This document shows positions 16,876 through 25,019 of a DNA stretch of 36,548 nucleotides, one piece after another. The translations under genes and the position numbers were made by a program. The DNA is taken from positions 1 to 36,548 of the forward strand of contig JAMPHB010000005.1 of assembly GCA_023663685.1 (NCBI GenBank), written 5' to 3'. Position 1 is the first letter of the stretch, and each line of letters begins with the position of its first letter. This DNA is from Blautia sp. (GTDB lineage: Bacteria; Bacillota; Clostridia; Lachnospirales; Lachnospiraceae). Under the pieces are notes generated by a model. The model was not told the DNA's origin. It ran no database searches and saw only the letters and a list, made by a program, of their open reading frames with translations.

Positions 16876-16888
16876 AGCTGCTTTTTTT
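16862..16888. terminator. Bidirectional terminator shared by two convergent genes
   Basis: An 8-bp stem (16862-16869 with 16877-16884) is followed by seven T to 16888 on the plus strand and, read on the minus strand, by TTTCTTTG. The stop codons of both convergent genes lie in its loop region. Confidence 0.85.
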
Positions 16889-17277
16889 GTGCCCTGCCAA
16901 CAAAGAAGCCGTTCGAAGACAAGGCCCGCCGCCACCCAGAAGGGGAAGTAATCTATTCGCACGATTCCATTGATGTTCAAAAGACTGTCGGAGTAATCCC
17001 AGGGGCAGGCGGAGAACAGGCAGAGGACAGAGCCGCTTACAAATTCTCCTGCCATGATGCCCAGCGCGTAGAAGACGCCCCGCAGGACGGTCGGCCAGTG
17101 TTTGATTTTTTCATAGATGGGGCCAATGAGCGCGGCCATTCCGTAAATGGGAAACATCCAGATGGAGGTGCGCCCCAGCATACGCATATCTCCCTGAAGC
17201 AGCGCTCCGAAGGATGTAAAGAGAATCTCCATGCACCAGCCGGTCAGCCCGCAGATACAAAAATTTTTCCAGTTCAT
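16870..17277 (-). CDS. Small membrane protein of the putative type IV ABC-transporter (CmpB, PF06541) family
   Basis: The 135-residue protein has about four hydrophobic segments and motifs I associate with PF06541: GWCMEILF near 13-20, MFPIYGMAAL at 41-50, and a conserved Glu in GIMAGEFVSG. CPWDYSDSLLNINGIV and YFPFWVAAGL follow toward the C-terminus. I chose ATG 17277 because GAGGG sits about 6 nt upstream; the frame is open to 17358, but that region holds the divergent priA promoter. Its last six bases overlap the convergent DUF4143 gene. The ABC-transporter name is historical; no ATPase is adjacent and the function is unknown. Confidence 0.8.
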   Translation of the reverse strand: MNWKNFCICGLTGWCMEILFTSFGALLQGDMRMLGRTSIWMFPIYGMAALIGPIYEKIKHWPTVLRGVFYALGIMAGEFVSGSVLCLFSACPWDYSDSLLNINGIVRIDYFPFWVAAGLVFERLLCWQGTKKAAS

Positions 17278-17342
17278 CGCGTTTCCCTCACATAGACAGT
17301 ATTGCCAGATTTGAAAAATACATGTGTATCGGGGAACAAAAC

Positions 17343-17371
17343 TTGAATATTTTTTCATGTCGGGATATAAT
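17343..17371 (+). promoter_or_regulatory. Promoter of the priA operon
   Basis: TTGAAT at 17343-17348, a 17-nt spacer and a perfect TATAAT at 17366-17371 predict a start at about 17378, upstream of the priA ATG at 17399. Confidence 0.85.
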
Positions 17372-17398
17372 AGCAGAGATTGGCAGGGAAAAGGAATT

Positions 17399-19642
17399 AT
17401 GGAAATGATGGATACCGGGGTGCTCTACGCGAACGTGATCGTGGATATCTCGCTGGAAAAACTGGATAAAACCTTTCAGTATCTGGTGCCGGAGGAGCTG
17501 CGTGGAGAGCTTGCAGTGGGGATGCAGGTGGATATCCCCTTTGGCCGCCGCACGATGACCGGCTATGTGCTGGAGCTCTCCGACAAGCCGGAGTGTGAGG
17601 TGAGCCGCATTCGCCCCTTAAAGGGAATCACAAAAGGGAGCGTGCCCGTCGAGTCCCAGCTCATCGCGCTGGCGGCGTGGATGCGCAGGAATTACGGCTC
17701 TACCATGAACCAGGCGCTAAAAACCGTACTCCCGATTAAGCGGGAGATGCGAAGGGTCGAGAAAAGGAGCGTGGAGCTCGCTTTGTCCGGGGAGGAGGCG
17801 GGGCGGAGGCTGGCTCTCCTCGAGAGCCGGCACAGCACGGCGAGGGCGAGGCTTCTGAGGGAGCTGATTGCCGAGGGGGCGCTGGATTACGCATTTGTCA
17901 CTGGGAAGCTGTCAGTCTCCGCCGCCACAATTCGGAGCATGGAGCAGCAGGGAATCCTGCGGGTCACGGCGGAGAGGGCATACCGCAATCCGGTGGAGCA
18001 CTTAAAAAAGCAGGCCTGCCATCTGACGTTAAACGGCGAGCAGCAGCGGGTGGTGGACGCCGTATGGGCGGATCAGGAGGCGGGCATTGCAAAGACATAT
18101 CTGCTCATGGGCGTCACGGGCAGCGGCAAGACCGAGGTGTACATGGAGCTGATTGCCAGAGTCGTCGCAGAGGGAAAGCAGGCAATTCTTTTAATCCCGG
18201 AAATTGCCCTGACCTACCAGACCGTGATGCGCTTCTACAACCGTTTTGGGAAGCGGGTGTCGGTGATGAATTCCAGACTCTCCGCCGGGGAGCGTTTTGA
18301 CCAGTTTGAGCGGGCGAAGGCAGGAGATATCGACATAATGATCGGGCCGAGGTCGGCGCTCTTTACGCCCTTTGCAAGGCTGGGGCTCATCATCATCGAC
18401 GAGGAGCACGAGACCTCCTACAAGAGTGAGCAGGCGCCCCGCTACCACGCGAGGGAGGTGGCAATCGAGCGGGCAGGGCAGAATCACGCCAGCGTGATCT
18501 TAGGCTCCGCCACCCCCTCGGTGGCCAGTTATTATCAGGTGCAGCAGGGAAACTATGCGCTTTTGACACTGGAAAAGCGCATCGACGAAAGACCCCTGCC
18601 GGAGTGCGAGGTCGTGGATATGCGCCAGGAGCTGCAGGCGGGGAACCGCTCGATATTAAGCGAAAGGCTGCAGGAGCTGATGGAGCAAAGGCTTGCCGAA
18701 GGCCAGCAGACCATGCTTTTTTTAAACCGCCGGGGCATGTCGGGATTTATTTCGTGCAGAGCCTGCGGATATGTGGTAAAATGTCCTCACTGTGATGTGT
18801 CCTTAAGTCTCCACGGCGGAAACCGTCTGGTCTGCCATTACTGTGGCTATGAGGAGGCGGAGCCTGCGGTGTGTCCGGTCTGTAAGAGCCGGTATCTGGG
18901 AGCTTTTAAGGCGGGCACAGAGAAGATTGAGCTGCTGGTGCAGAAGCGTTTCCCCGGGGCACGGATTTTGCGTATGGATTTTGACACGACCCGGACAAAG
19001 GATTCCTACGAGAAAATATTGCAGGCTTTTGCGAATCGCAAGGCTGATATTTTGATAGGAACCCAGATGATCGTCAAGGGGCACGACTTCCCCGGAGTGA
19101 CGCTGGTGGGGGTGCTGGCGGCGGATATGTCGCTTTACGTCAGCGATTTCCACAGTGCGGAGCGCACCTTCCAGCTTCTGACGCAGGCGGTGGGACGAGC
19201 GGGCAGGGGGATCCTCCCGGGGCAGGCGGTGATCCAGACCTACGACCCGGAGAATTTCGCAATCCTCACCGCGGCCAGGCAGGATTACAGGACCTTTTAC
19301 GAGAGAGAGATTGCTTACCGGGAGCTTTTGCATTACCCGCCCGTTTTCCACATGCTGGTGATACACTGTACGGGACGGGACAGGGAGGCACTGCAAAACG
19401 GGACGGAGGCGCTGGCGGGCCGGCTTACCGGATGGCTTACAAAGCAGAAGTCTGAGGCGGCGCTTGTGGGGCCGGCGGACGCTTCGGTGGCGAAGGTAAA
19501 GGATATTTACCATCAGGTCATCTATCTAAAGGCAAAGGAGCGCGGACTTTTGCTCAGCGTGAAAGATGAGACAGAGAGGCTGGTGCGGGAGACGGAGCTA
19601 TTGTCCGCCGTGACCATTCAATATGATTTATGCCCCGATTGA
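17399..19642 (+). CDS. priA: Primosomal protein N' (replication restart helicase PriA)
   Basis: PriA recognises stalled forks and reloads the replicative helicase. The N-terminal DNA-binding domain is followed by a superfamily 2 helicase core with Walker A GVTGSGKTEV at about 236-245, the DEEH box at about 334-337, and GSATPSV. The zinc-binding region of paired CxxC motifs (CRACG, CPHC, CHYC, CPVC) spans about 453-500, and the helicase motif QAVGRAGRG follows. From this start the length is 747 residues. ATG 17399 is the first start downstream of the promoter; ATG 17405 is also possible. It opens a long operon of at least ten genes. Confidence 0.96.
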   Translation: MEMMDTGVLYANVIVDISLEKLDKTFQYLVPEELRGELAVGMQVDIPFGRRTMTGYVLELSDKPECEVSRIRPLKGITKGSVPVESQLIALAAWMRRNYGSTMNQALKTVLPIKREMRRVEKRSVELALSGEEAGRRLALLESRHSTARARLLRELIAEGALDYAFVTGKLSVSAATIRSMEQQGILRVTAERAYRNPVEHLKKQACHLTLNGEQQRVVDAVWADQEAGIAKTYLLMGVTGSGKTEVYMELIARVVAEGKQAILLIPEIALTYQTVMRFYNRFGKRVSVMNSRLSAGERFDQFERAKAGDIDIMIGPRSALFTPFARLGLIIIDEEHETSYKSEQAPRYHAREVAIERAGQNHASVILGSATPSVASYYQVQQGNYALLTLEKRIDERPLPECEVVDMRQELQAGNRSILSERLQELMEQRLAEGQQTMLFLNRRGMSGFISCRACGYVVKCPHCDVSLSLHGGNRLVCHYCGYEEAEPAVCPVCKSRYLGAFKAGTEKIELLVQKRFPGARILRMDFDTTRTKDSYEKILQAFANRKADILIGTQMIVKGHDFPGVTLVGVLAADMSLYVSDFHSAERTFQLLTQAVGRAGRGILPGQAVIQTYDPENFAILTAARQDYRTFYEREIAYRELLHYPPVFHMLVIHCTGRDREALQNGTEALAGRLTGWLTKQKSEAALVGPADASVAKVKDIYHQVIYLKAKERGLLLSVKDETERLVRETELLSAVTIQYDLCPD

Positions 19643-19665
19643 AAATGAAAAAGAGAGGATAGGAA

Positions 19666-20148
19666 ATGGCGCTTAGAACAATACGATTGCAGGGAGATCC
19701 CATACTGAATAAGGTATGCAGGGAGGTTAAGGAGATGAATCCCCGGTTTCAGACACTGATCGAGGATATGCTGGAGACCATGTACAATGCGAACGGCGTG
19801 GGTCTTGCGGCTCCGCAGGTCGGCATTCTGCGGAGAATCGTGGTGATTGACGTGGGGGATGGCCCCATTGTGATGGTGAACCCGGAGATTGTGGAGTCCT
19901 CCGGGGAACAGACCGGGGACGAAGGGTGCCTGAGTGTGCCGGGAAAGGCCGGCAATGTGACGCGGCCCAATTTTGTGAAGGCAAAGTTTTTTGACGAAAA
20001 TATGCAGGAGCAGGAGGTGGAGGCGACGGAGCTTTTGGCGCGCGCCATCTGCCATGAGGTCGAACATCTGGAGGGTCATCTGTATGTGGAGCATGTGGTT
20101 GGCGGCCTGCACGATGTGAACTATGAACAAGAGGATGCGAGGAGCTGA
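19666..20148 (+). CDS. def: Peptide deformylase
   Basis: The enzyme removes the formyl group from the N-terminal methionine of new proteins, using a metal ion. All three family motifs are present in the 160-residue protein: GVGLAAPQVG at 44-53, EGCLS at 86-90 with the metal-binding Cys88, and HEVEH at 130-134 supplying the two histidines and the catalytic glutamate. GAGAGG lies 8 nt before the ATG. It is followed after 3 bases by fmt, which adds the formyl group that this enzyme removes. Confidence 0.97.
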   Translation: MALRTIRLQGDPILNKVCREVKEMNPRFQTLIEDMLETMYNANGVGLAAPQVGILRRIVVIDVGDGPIVMVNPEIVESSGEQTGDEGCLSVPGKAGNVTRPNFVKAKFFDENMQEQEVEATELLARAICHEVEHLEGHLYVEHVVGGLHDVNYEQEDARS

Positions 20149-20151
20149 GAT

Positions 20152-21084
20152 ATGCGGGTAATTTTTATGGGAACGCCGGATTTTGCGGTGGGAACGCTGG
20201 AAGCAATTCTTGCGGCGGGACATGAGGTGGCGCTGGTTGTGACGCAGCCCGACAAGCCGAAGGGGCGGGGAAATGCCGTGCATTTCTCTCCGGTGAAGGA
20301 ATGTGCGGTGGCACATGACCTTTTGGTTTATCAGCCAAAGCGGATACGGGAGCCGGAGAGCGTGGAGTATCTGCGTGGCTTTGCCGCGGATATTGCGGTG
20401 GTCGTTGCCTTCGGGCAGATTTTGCCAAAAAGTATTCTGGAAATGCCAAAATATGGCTGTGTGAACGTGCACGCCTCCCTGCTTCCAAAGTACAGGGGAG
20501 CCGCGCCAATCCAGTGGGCGATTATAAACGGTGAGGAGATTACGGGAGTTACCACCCAGCGCATGGACGAGGGAATCGACACCGGAGATGTGATCGCGAA
20601 GCGGGAGCTGCGCATCGCTGAGGACGAGACGGGAGGAAGCCTCTTTGACAAGCTGGCGGCTCTGGGAGCAAAGCTCTGTGTCGAGACTATGGAGATGCTG
20701 GAGAAGGGGACGGCGGTTTTCATTCCGCAGGATCACGAAAAGAGCACGCACACCTCCATGATTACCAAGGAGCTGGGAGATCTGGACTGGAGCAGACCGG
20801 CGGCGGCGCTGGAGCGGCTGGTGCGCGGTCTGGATCCGTGGCCAAGCGCCTACACCTATCTGGGCAGTAAGACCTTTAAAATCTGGAAGAGCGGGGTACT
20901 CTTAGAGGACAGCAAAGCGACGCCGGGAACCGTGGTGCGGGCGGATAAGACCGGCATCTATGTGCAGACGGGAGAGGGGCAGCTCGTGTTAAAGGAAGTG
21001 CAGCTCGAGGGAAAAAAGCGCATGGATGCAGCCGCCTTTGTCAATGGCAGCCATATCACTGAGGGAACAGTCCTCTGCAGTTAA
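20152..21084 (+). CDS. fmt: Methionyl-tRNA formyltransferase
   Basis: Fmt transfers a formyl group from 10-formyltetrahydrofolate to methionyl-initiator tRNA. The N-terminal domain starts RVIFMGTPDFAVGTLEA and contains the folate/catalytic block VNVHASLLPKYRGAAPIQW at about 104-122 with the conserved asparagine-histidine pair. The C-terminal tRNA-binding beta-barrel domain begins at about 205. The 310-residue length is typical. The def-fmt pair is tightly packed in the priA operon, and the next gene starts 46 bases downstream. Confidence 0.97.
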   Translation: MRVIFMGTPDFAVGTLEAILAAGHEVALVVTQPDKPKGRGNAVHFSPVKECAVAHDLLVYQPKRIREPESVEYLRGFAADIAVVVAFGQILPKSILEMPKYGCVNVHASLLPKYRGAAPIQWAIINGEEITGVTTQRMDEGIDTGDVIAKRELRIAEDETGGSLFDKLAALGAKLCVETMEMLEKGTAVFIPQDHEKSTHTSMITKELGDLDWSRPAAALERLVRGLDPWPSAYTYLGSKTFKIWKSGVLLEDSKATPGTVVRADKTGIYVQTGEGQLVLKEVQLEGKKRMDAAAFVNGSHITEGTVLCS

Positions 21085-21130
21085 AGGGGAAGTAAGGATG
21101 ACAGTGCCATGTATGGCAGGAAGGAGCAGT

Positions 21131-21832
21131 ATGTATCTATATTGGGATCCGACTTATATTCTGGTGTTAATTGGAGCGGTGATCTGTATGATCGCTTCCG
21201 CCCGGGTGAAGAGCACCTTCAACAAATATTCGGGATACCGCAGCATGTCCGGTATGACCGGCGCGCAGGCGGCGGAGAGGATTCTCCGGGCGGCGGGGAT
21301 ATACGACGTGCAGGTGCGCCATGTGTCCGGCAGTCTTACGGATCACTATAACCCCTCGAACAAGACGCTGAATCTGTCGGATACGGTGTGCAACCAGACC
21401 AGTGTGGCGGCAGTCGGCGTAGCCGCCCACGAGTGCGGCCATGCGATCCAGCACGCGAGGGGCTATGTGCCGCTGACTCTGCGCAGTGCCTTTGTGCCGG
21501 TCGCGAATATCGGCTCTGCGCTGGCGTGGCCTGTCATCATCATTGGCGCTCTTATAAACAGCCGGATGTCCATGACCATCATCAACATTGGAATTTTTCT
21601 GTTTTCCTTTGCGGTTCTCTTTCAGATTATCACCCTTCCCGTGGAGTTCAACGCCTCCCGGCGGGCACTTGTGATGCTTGAGGAGCAGGGGATTCTCGCG
21701 CCGCAGGAGCTGGTATATACGAGAAAAGTGCTGGGTGCGGCTGCCCTCACCTATGTGGCCTCTGCCGCCGCGGCGATTCTGCAGCTTTTGCGTGTGATTC
21801 TACTGTTTGGGGGAAGGGGAAGAGATGACTGA
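21131..21832 (+). CDS. Zinc-dependent membrane metallopeptidase (PF04298 family)
   Basis: The 233-residue integral membrane protein has an N-terminal membrane segment (about 7-24), the zinc motif HECGH at 100-104 after GVAAHECGHAIQHARGY, two further hydrophobic segments (about 118-138 and 145-165), and a C-terminal hydrophobic stretch. The family typically begins with M-Y-x-Y-DPTYI, which supports ATG 21131; AAGGAG is 4 nt upstream. An ATG at 21098 is in frame but gives an untypical N-terminus. Substrates are unknown. Its end overlaps the start of rsmB by 8 bases. Confidence 0.9.
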   Translation: MYLYWDPTYILVLIGAVICMIASARVKSTFNKYSGYRSMSGMTGAQAAERILRAAGIYDVQVRHVSGSLTDHYNPSNKTLNLSDTVCNQTSVAAVGVAAHECGHAIQHARGYVPLTLRSAFVPVANIGSALAWPVIIIGALINSRMSMTIINIGIFLFSFAVLFQIITLPVEFNASRRALVMLEEQGILAPQELVYTRKVLGAAALTYVASAAAAILQLLRVILLFGGRGRDD

Positions 21833-23153
21833 TGTAAATATGCGCTCTCTGGCGCTGGATATCCTGCTTGCGGTCAACGAGGACGGACAGTACAGCCATC
21901 TTCTGCTGAATCAGGTGCTGGAAAAGTATCAGTATCTTCCGAAGCGGGAGAGAGCTTTTCTGACCCGCCTCGTCGAGGGGACACTGGAGCGGCAGATTAC
22001 GCTGGATTATGTGATCGATGCATTTTCAAAGACAAAGGTGCATAAAATGAAGCCGGTCATCCGCAATCTTTTGCGCCTTGGCGCTTACCAGATCATGTAC
22101 ATGAATTCGGTGCCGGATTCTGCGGCTGTGAGCGAGGCGGTGAAGCTGGCAAAAAAAAGGGGATTTATTGGACTGTCCGGCTTCGTGAACGGCGTGCTCC
22201 GCTCCATCGCAAGGGACGGGGGGAGCAGGGTAGAGTGGCCGAACGGCAGGGAAAAGCCCGTGGAGGCGCTGAGCATCGCCTACTCCATTCCCCGGTGGAT
22301 CGTTCAGATGTGGGCGGACGCCTACGGAATGGACAAAACGAGAGAGATTCTCTCCGGCTTTTCAGAGGAGCCCGGCTTTTCCATCCGGGTGAATGTGCAA
22401 AAGACCACGCCGGAGCAGCTGATAAAGGAGCTTCGCGGGGAGGGGCTTACCGTGGAGCAGCTTTCCATGCCCTGCGCGCTTTTTGTGAGCGGCGTGGACT
22501 ATCTCAGGGGACTAAAGAGCTTTCAGGAGGGCAAATTCTATGTGCAGGACGTGAGTTCCATGCGGGTGGCGGAACTTGTGGATGTGCAGCCGGGGGATTA
22601 TGTCATCGACGTCTGCGCGGCTCCCGGAGGGAAAAGCCTGCATTTGTCGGAGCTTCTCAATGGCACGGGCATGGTGGAGGCGAGAGATCTGACCGGGCGC
22701 AAGGTAGAGCTGATCGGGGAGAACTTAAGACGGCACGGGGCGCAGAATGTGCGCGCAGTGCAGATGGATGCGTCGGTGCACGATGAGGACTCTGTGGAAA
22801 AGGCAGATGTACTGGTCTGCGATCTGCCCTGCTCGGGGCTTGGAGTGCTTGGCAGGAAGCCGGATATCCGTTACCGCATGAGCATGGAGCAGGCAAAGGA
22901 GCTTTCCCTTTTGCAGAGAGCGATTCTTGCCACGACGCAGGATTATGTAAAGCGCGGGGGGACTCTGGTGTACAGCACCTGCACCATTCACCCGGCAGAG
23001 AACGAGGAGAATGTCGCGTGGTTTCTGCGCGGCTACCCGGAGTATGAGCTGATTTACGAGGAACAGATCTTCCCGGGAGGGGAGAACCGGGACGGATTTT
23101 TCATGGCAAAGCTCAAGAGAGGCACAAAAGAGACAGAGAGGATTTTTAAGTGA
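21825..23153 (+). CDS. rsmB: 16S rRNA (cytosine(967)-C(5))-methyltransferase
   Basis: RsmB methylates C967 of 16S rRNA using S-adenosylmethionine. The 442-residue protein has an N-terminal NusB-like RNA-binding domain (about 1-140) and a C-terminal Rossmann methyltransferase with the SAM motif VIDVCAAPGGKSLHL. The two catalytic cysteines lie in CDLPCSGLGVLG and YSTCTIHPAENEEN. I chose ATG 21825 because AAGGGGAAGAG lies directly upstream. It overlaps the metallopeptidase gene by 8 bases, and its stop codon overlaps the rlmN start (TGATG), so translation is coupled on both sides. Confidence 0.95.
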   Translation: MTDVNMRSLALDILLAVNEDGQYSHLLLNQVLEKYQYLPKRERAFLTRLVEGTLERQITLDYVIDAFSKTKVHKMKPVIRNLLRLGAYQIMYMNSVPDSAAVSEAVKLAKKRGFIGLSGFVNGVLRSIARDGGSRVEWPNGREKPVEALSIAYSIPRWIVQMWADAYGMDKTREILSGFSEEPGFSIRVNVQKTTPEQLIKELRGEGLTVEQLSMPCALFVSGVDYLRGLKSFQEGKFYVQDVSSMRVAELVDVQPGDYVIDVCAAPGGKSLHLSELLNGTGMVEARDLTGRKVELIGENLRRHGAQNVRAVQMDASVHDEDSVEKADVLVCDLPCSGLGVLGRKPDIRYRMSMEQAKELSLLQRAILATTQDYVKRGGTLVYSTCTIHPAENEENVAWFLRGYPEYELIYEEQIFPGGENRDGFFMAKLKRGTKETERIFK

Positions 23154-24193
23154 TGGAAAAGCCGGACATCAGATCCATGACGCTTGAGGAGCTGACGGAG
23201 TTTATTGTTAAAACAGGAGAGAAGCCCTTTCGGGCGAAGCAGCTCTATGAGTGGCTGCACCTGCGGGGCGCGGCGGATTTTTCGGAGATGACAAATCTTT
23301 CCATGGAGCTGCGTAAGCGCCTTATGCAGGAGGCGAAGCTTGTAGTCCTTACGCAGGAGGCGGTGCAGATATCAGGGATTGACGGCACGCGAAAATATCT
23401 CTTTGCGCTGGAGGACGGCAGCGTTATCGAGAGTGTATTTATGCGATACCGGCATGGAAACAGCGTATGTATTTCCTCACAGGTGGGCTGTAGGATGGGC
23501 TGCCGTTTCTGCGCGTCCACGCTGGATGGGCTGGCGCGGAATCTGGCTCCCTCGGAGATGCTGGAGCAGATTTACAGAATCAGTAAGGATGTTGGCGAGA
23601 GAATCAGCCATGTGGTAGTCATGGGAACCGGGGAGCCGCTGGATAATTACGACAATCTTCTGCGCTTTCTTAAGTTTCTCACCGACGAGCGGGGCTTAAA
23701 TATCAGCCAGCGGAATATCACGGTCTCGACCTGCGGGCTTGTGGAAGAAATCAAAAGGCTTGCGCAGGAAAAGCTGGCCATTACGCTGGCTCTTTCCCTG
23801 CACGCCGGTAGTCAGGAGAAACGCTCAGAGCTGATGCCGGTGGCGAACAGGTACCCGCTTTCGGAGGTGCTGGAGGCCTGCCGCTACTATTTTGAGCAGA
23901 CCGGCAGGAGGATCACCTTCGAGTACAGTCTGGTGGAGAATGTCAACGACAGCCGCGGGGATGCGAAGGCGCTTGCGGAGCTGCTTTTGGGTATGAACTG
24001 TCATGTGAACCTGATTCCCGTGAACCCGATCCGTGAGAGGAGCTACGCCCGGCCGAAAACAGGTGCGGTGGAGGCCTTTCGGCACATTCTGGAGCAAAAG
24101 GGCATTCCCGTGACGGTGCGCCGGGAGCTCGGGCGCGATATCGACGGCGCCTGTGGCCAGCTTCGCAGAAAATATACGCAGGAAAAAGCATAA
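23153..24193 (+). CDS. rlmN: 23S rRNA (adenine(2503)-C(2))-methyltransferase (radical SAM)
   Basis: RlmN uses a radical S-adenosylmethionine mechanism to methylate C2 of A2503 in 23S rRNA, and in known cases also A37 of some tRNAs. The 346-residue protein has the iron-sulfur motif CRMGCRFC with cysteines at 113, 117 and 120. The SAM-binding segment VVMGTGEPLDNYDN and the C-terminal LRRELGRDIDGACGQL block, whose cysteine takes part in methyl transfer, are intact. The ATG at 23153 overlaps the rsmB stop by one base. Confidence 0.97.
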   Translation: MEKPDIRSMTLEELTEFIVKTGEKPFRAKQLYEWLHLRGAADFSEMTNLSMELRKRLMQEAKLVVLTQEAVQISGIDGTRKYLFALEDGSVIESVFMRYRHGNSVCISSQVGCRMGCRFCASTLDGLARNLAPSEMLEQIYRISKDVGERISHVVVMGTGEPLDNYDNLLRFLKFLTDERGLNISQRNITVSTCGLVEEIKRLAQEKLAITLALSLHAGSQEKRSELMPVANRYPLSEVLEACRYYFEQTGRRITFEYSLVENVNDSRGDAKALAELLLGMNCHVNLIPVNPIRERSYARPKTGAVEAFRHILEQKGIPVTVRRELGRDIDGACGQLRRKYTQEKA

Positions 24194-24207
24194 TGACAGC
24201 GGAAATG

Positions 24208-24236
24208 TTGCATGAGCGGATAAGTTGTGTTAAGAT
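24208..24236 (+). promoter_or_regulatory. Possible internal promoter before stp-pknB
   Basis: TTGCAT at 24208-24213, a 17-nt spacer and TAAGAT at 24231-24236 predict a start near 24243. It lies in the 86-base gap between rlmN and stp, the largest gap in the priA-thiN block. Confidence 0.55.
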
Positions 24237-24279
24237 ACAAGGAGCAAAAGAGTAAAGGAGCAAAGGAGCAGCGAGAGGG

Positions 24280-24999
24280 ATGAGATCGTATTCCGTATCG
24301 GACACCGGCATCCTGCGCGAGATGAATCAGGATTACTGTTTCGCGTCGGATCTGCCCGTTGGAAATCTCCCAAATCTTTATATTGTGGCGGATGGTATGG
24401 GCGGCCATAAGGCCGGAGATTACGCTTCCCGGTATACGACCCAGAGGATCGTGGCCTCCGTGACAAGGAATAAGGGAGTGGAGCCGATTCCGATTTTAAA
24501 AGAGGCAATCACAACGGCCAACCAGCTTCTGATTGAAGAAGCCAGGGAGGATGCGGCCAAATACGGTATGGGCACTACAGTTGTCGCGGCGACGGTCGTG
24601 GACGGCAGGCTTTACGTCGCAAATATCGGCGACAGCCGGCTTTACATCGTCAACGGCGGGATACGTCAGGTGACCGTGGATCATTCCTATGTGGAGGAGA
24701 TGGTGCGCCTCGGCAAAGTAGATGCGAAAGAGGCAAGAATACATCCGAATAAGAATATTATCACCCGGGCAATCGGCGCTGCGGAGGACGTGGAGGCGGA
24801 TTTTTTTGAGGTGGAGCTCGCCGGGGGAGAGAGACTTTTGCTCTGTACCGACGGCCTGACAAACATGGTGGAGGATTTTACCATAAGGGACGTCATGCTG
24901 CAGAGACAGACGCCCGAGGAGCAGGTGAAGCAGCTTGTGGAGCTTGCCAACAAGGAGGGCGGCAGGGATAATATTACTGTAATGATTGTAGAACCGTAA
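24280..24999 (+). CDS. stp: PP2C-type Ser/Thr protein phosphatase (Stp/PrpC)
   Basis: The 239-residue PPM-family phosphatase removes phosphate from proteins modified by the kinase encoded next to it. Metal-binding motifs are MNQDY (D18), VADGMGGHKAG with D38-G39, GTTVVAATV, NIGDSRLY, and the C-terminal CTDGLTNMV and GRDNITVM blocks. There is no membrane segment, so it acts in the cytosol. The leader carries several GGAG-like repeats before the ATG. It ends 20 bases before the kinase start; the phosphatase-kinase pair is conserved in Gram-positive bacteria. Confidence 0.95.
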   Translation: MRSYSVSDTGILREMNQDYCFASDLPVGNLPNLYIVADGMGGHKAGDYASRYTTQRIVASVTRNKGVEPIPILKEAITTANQLLIEEAREDAAKYGMGTTVVAATVVDGRLYVANIGDSRLYIVNGGIRQVTVDHSYVEEMVRLGKVDAKEARIHPNKNIITRAIGAAEDVEADFFEVELAGGERLLLCTDGLTNMVEDFTIRDVMLQRQTPEEQVKQLVELANKEGGRDNITVMIVEP

Positions 25000-25019
25000 T
25001 TTTCTATAGAGGTGGAATG

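Noticed and set aside
17324-17398. Longer start of priA
   Set aside because: It would begin upstream of the TTGAAT-17-TATAAT promoter, so the codons would not be transcribed.
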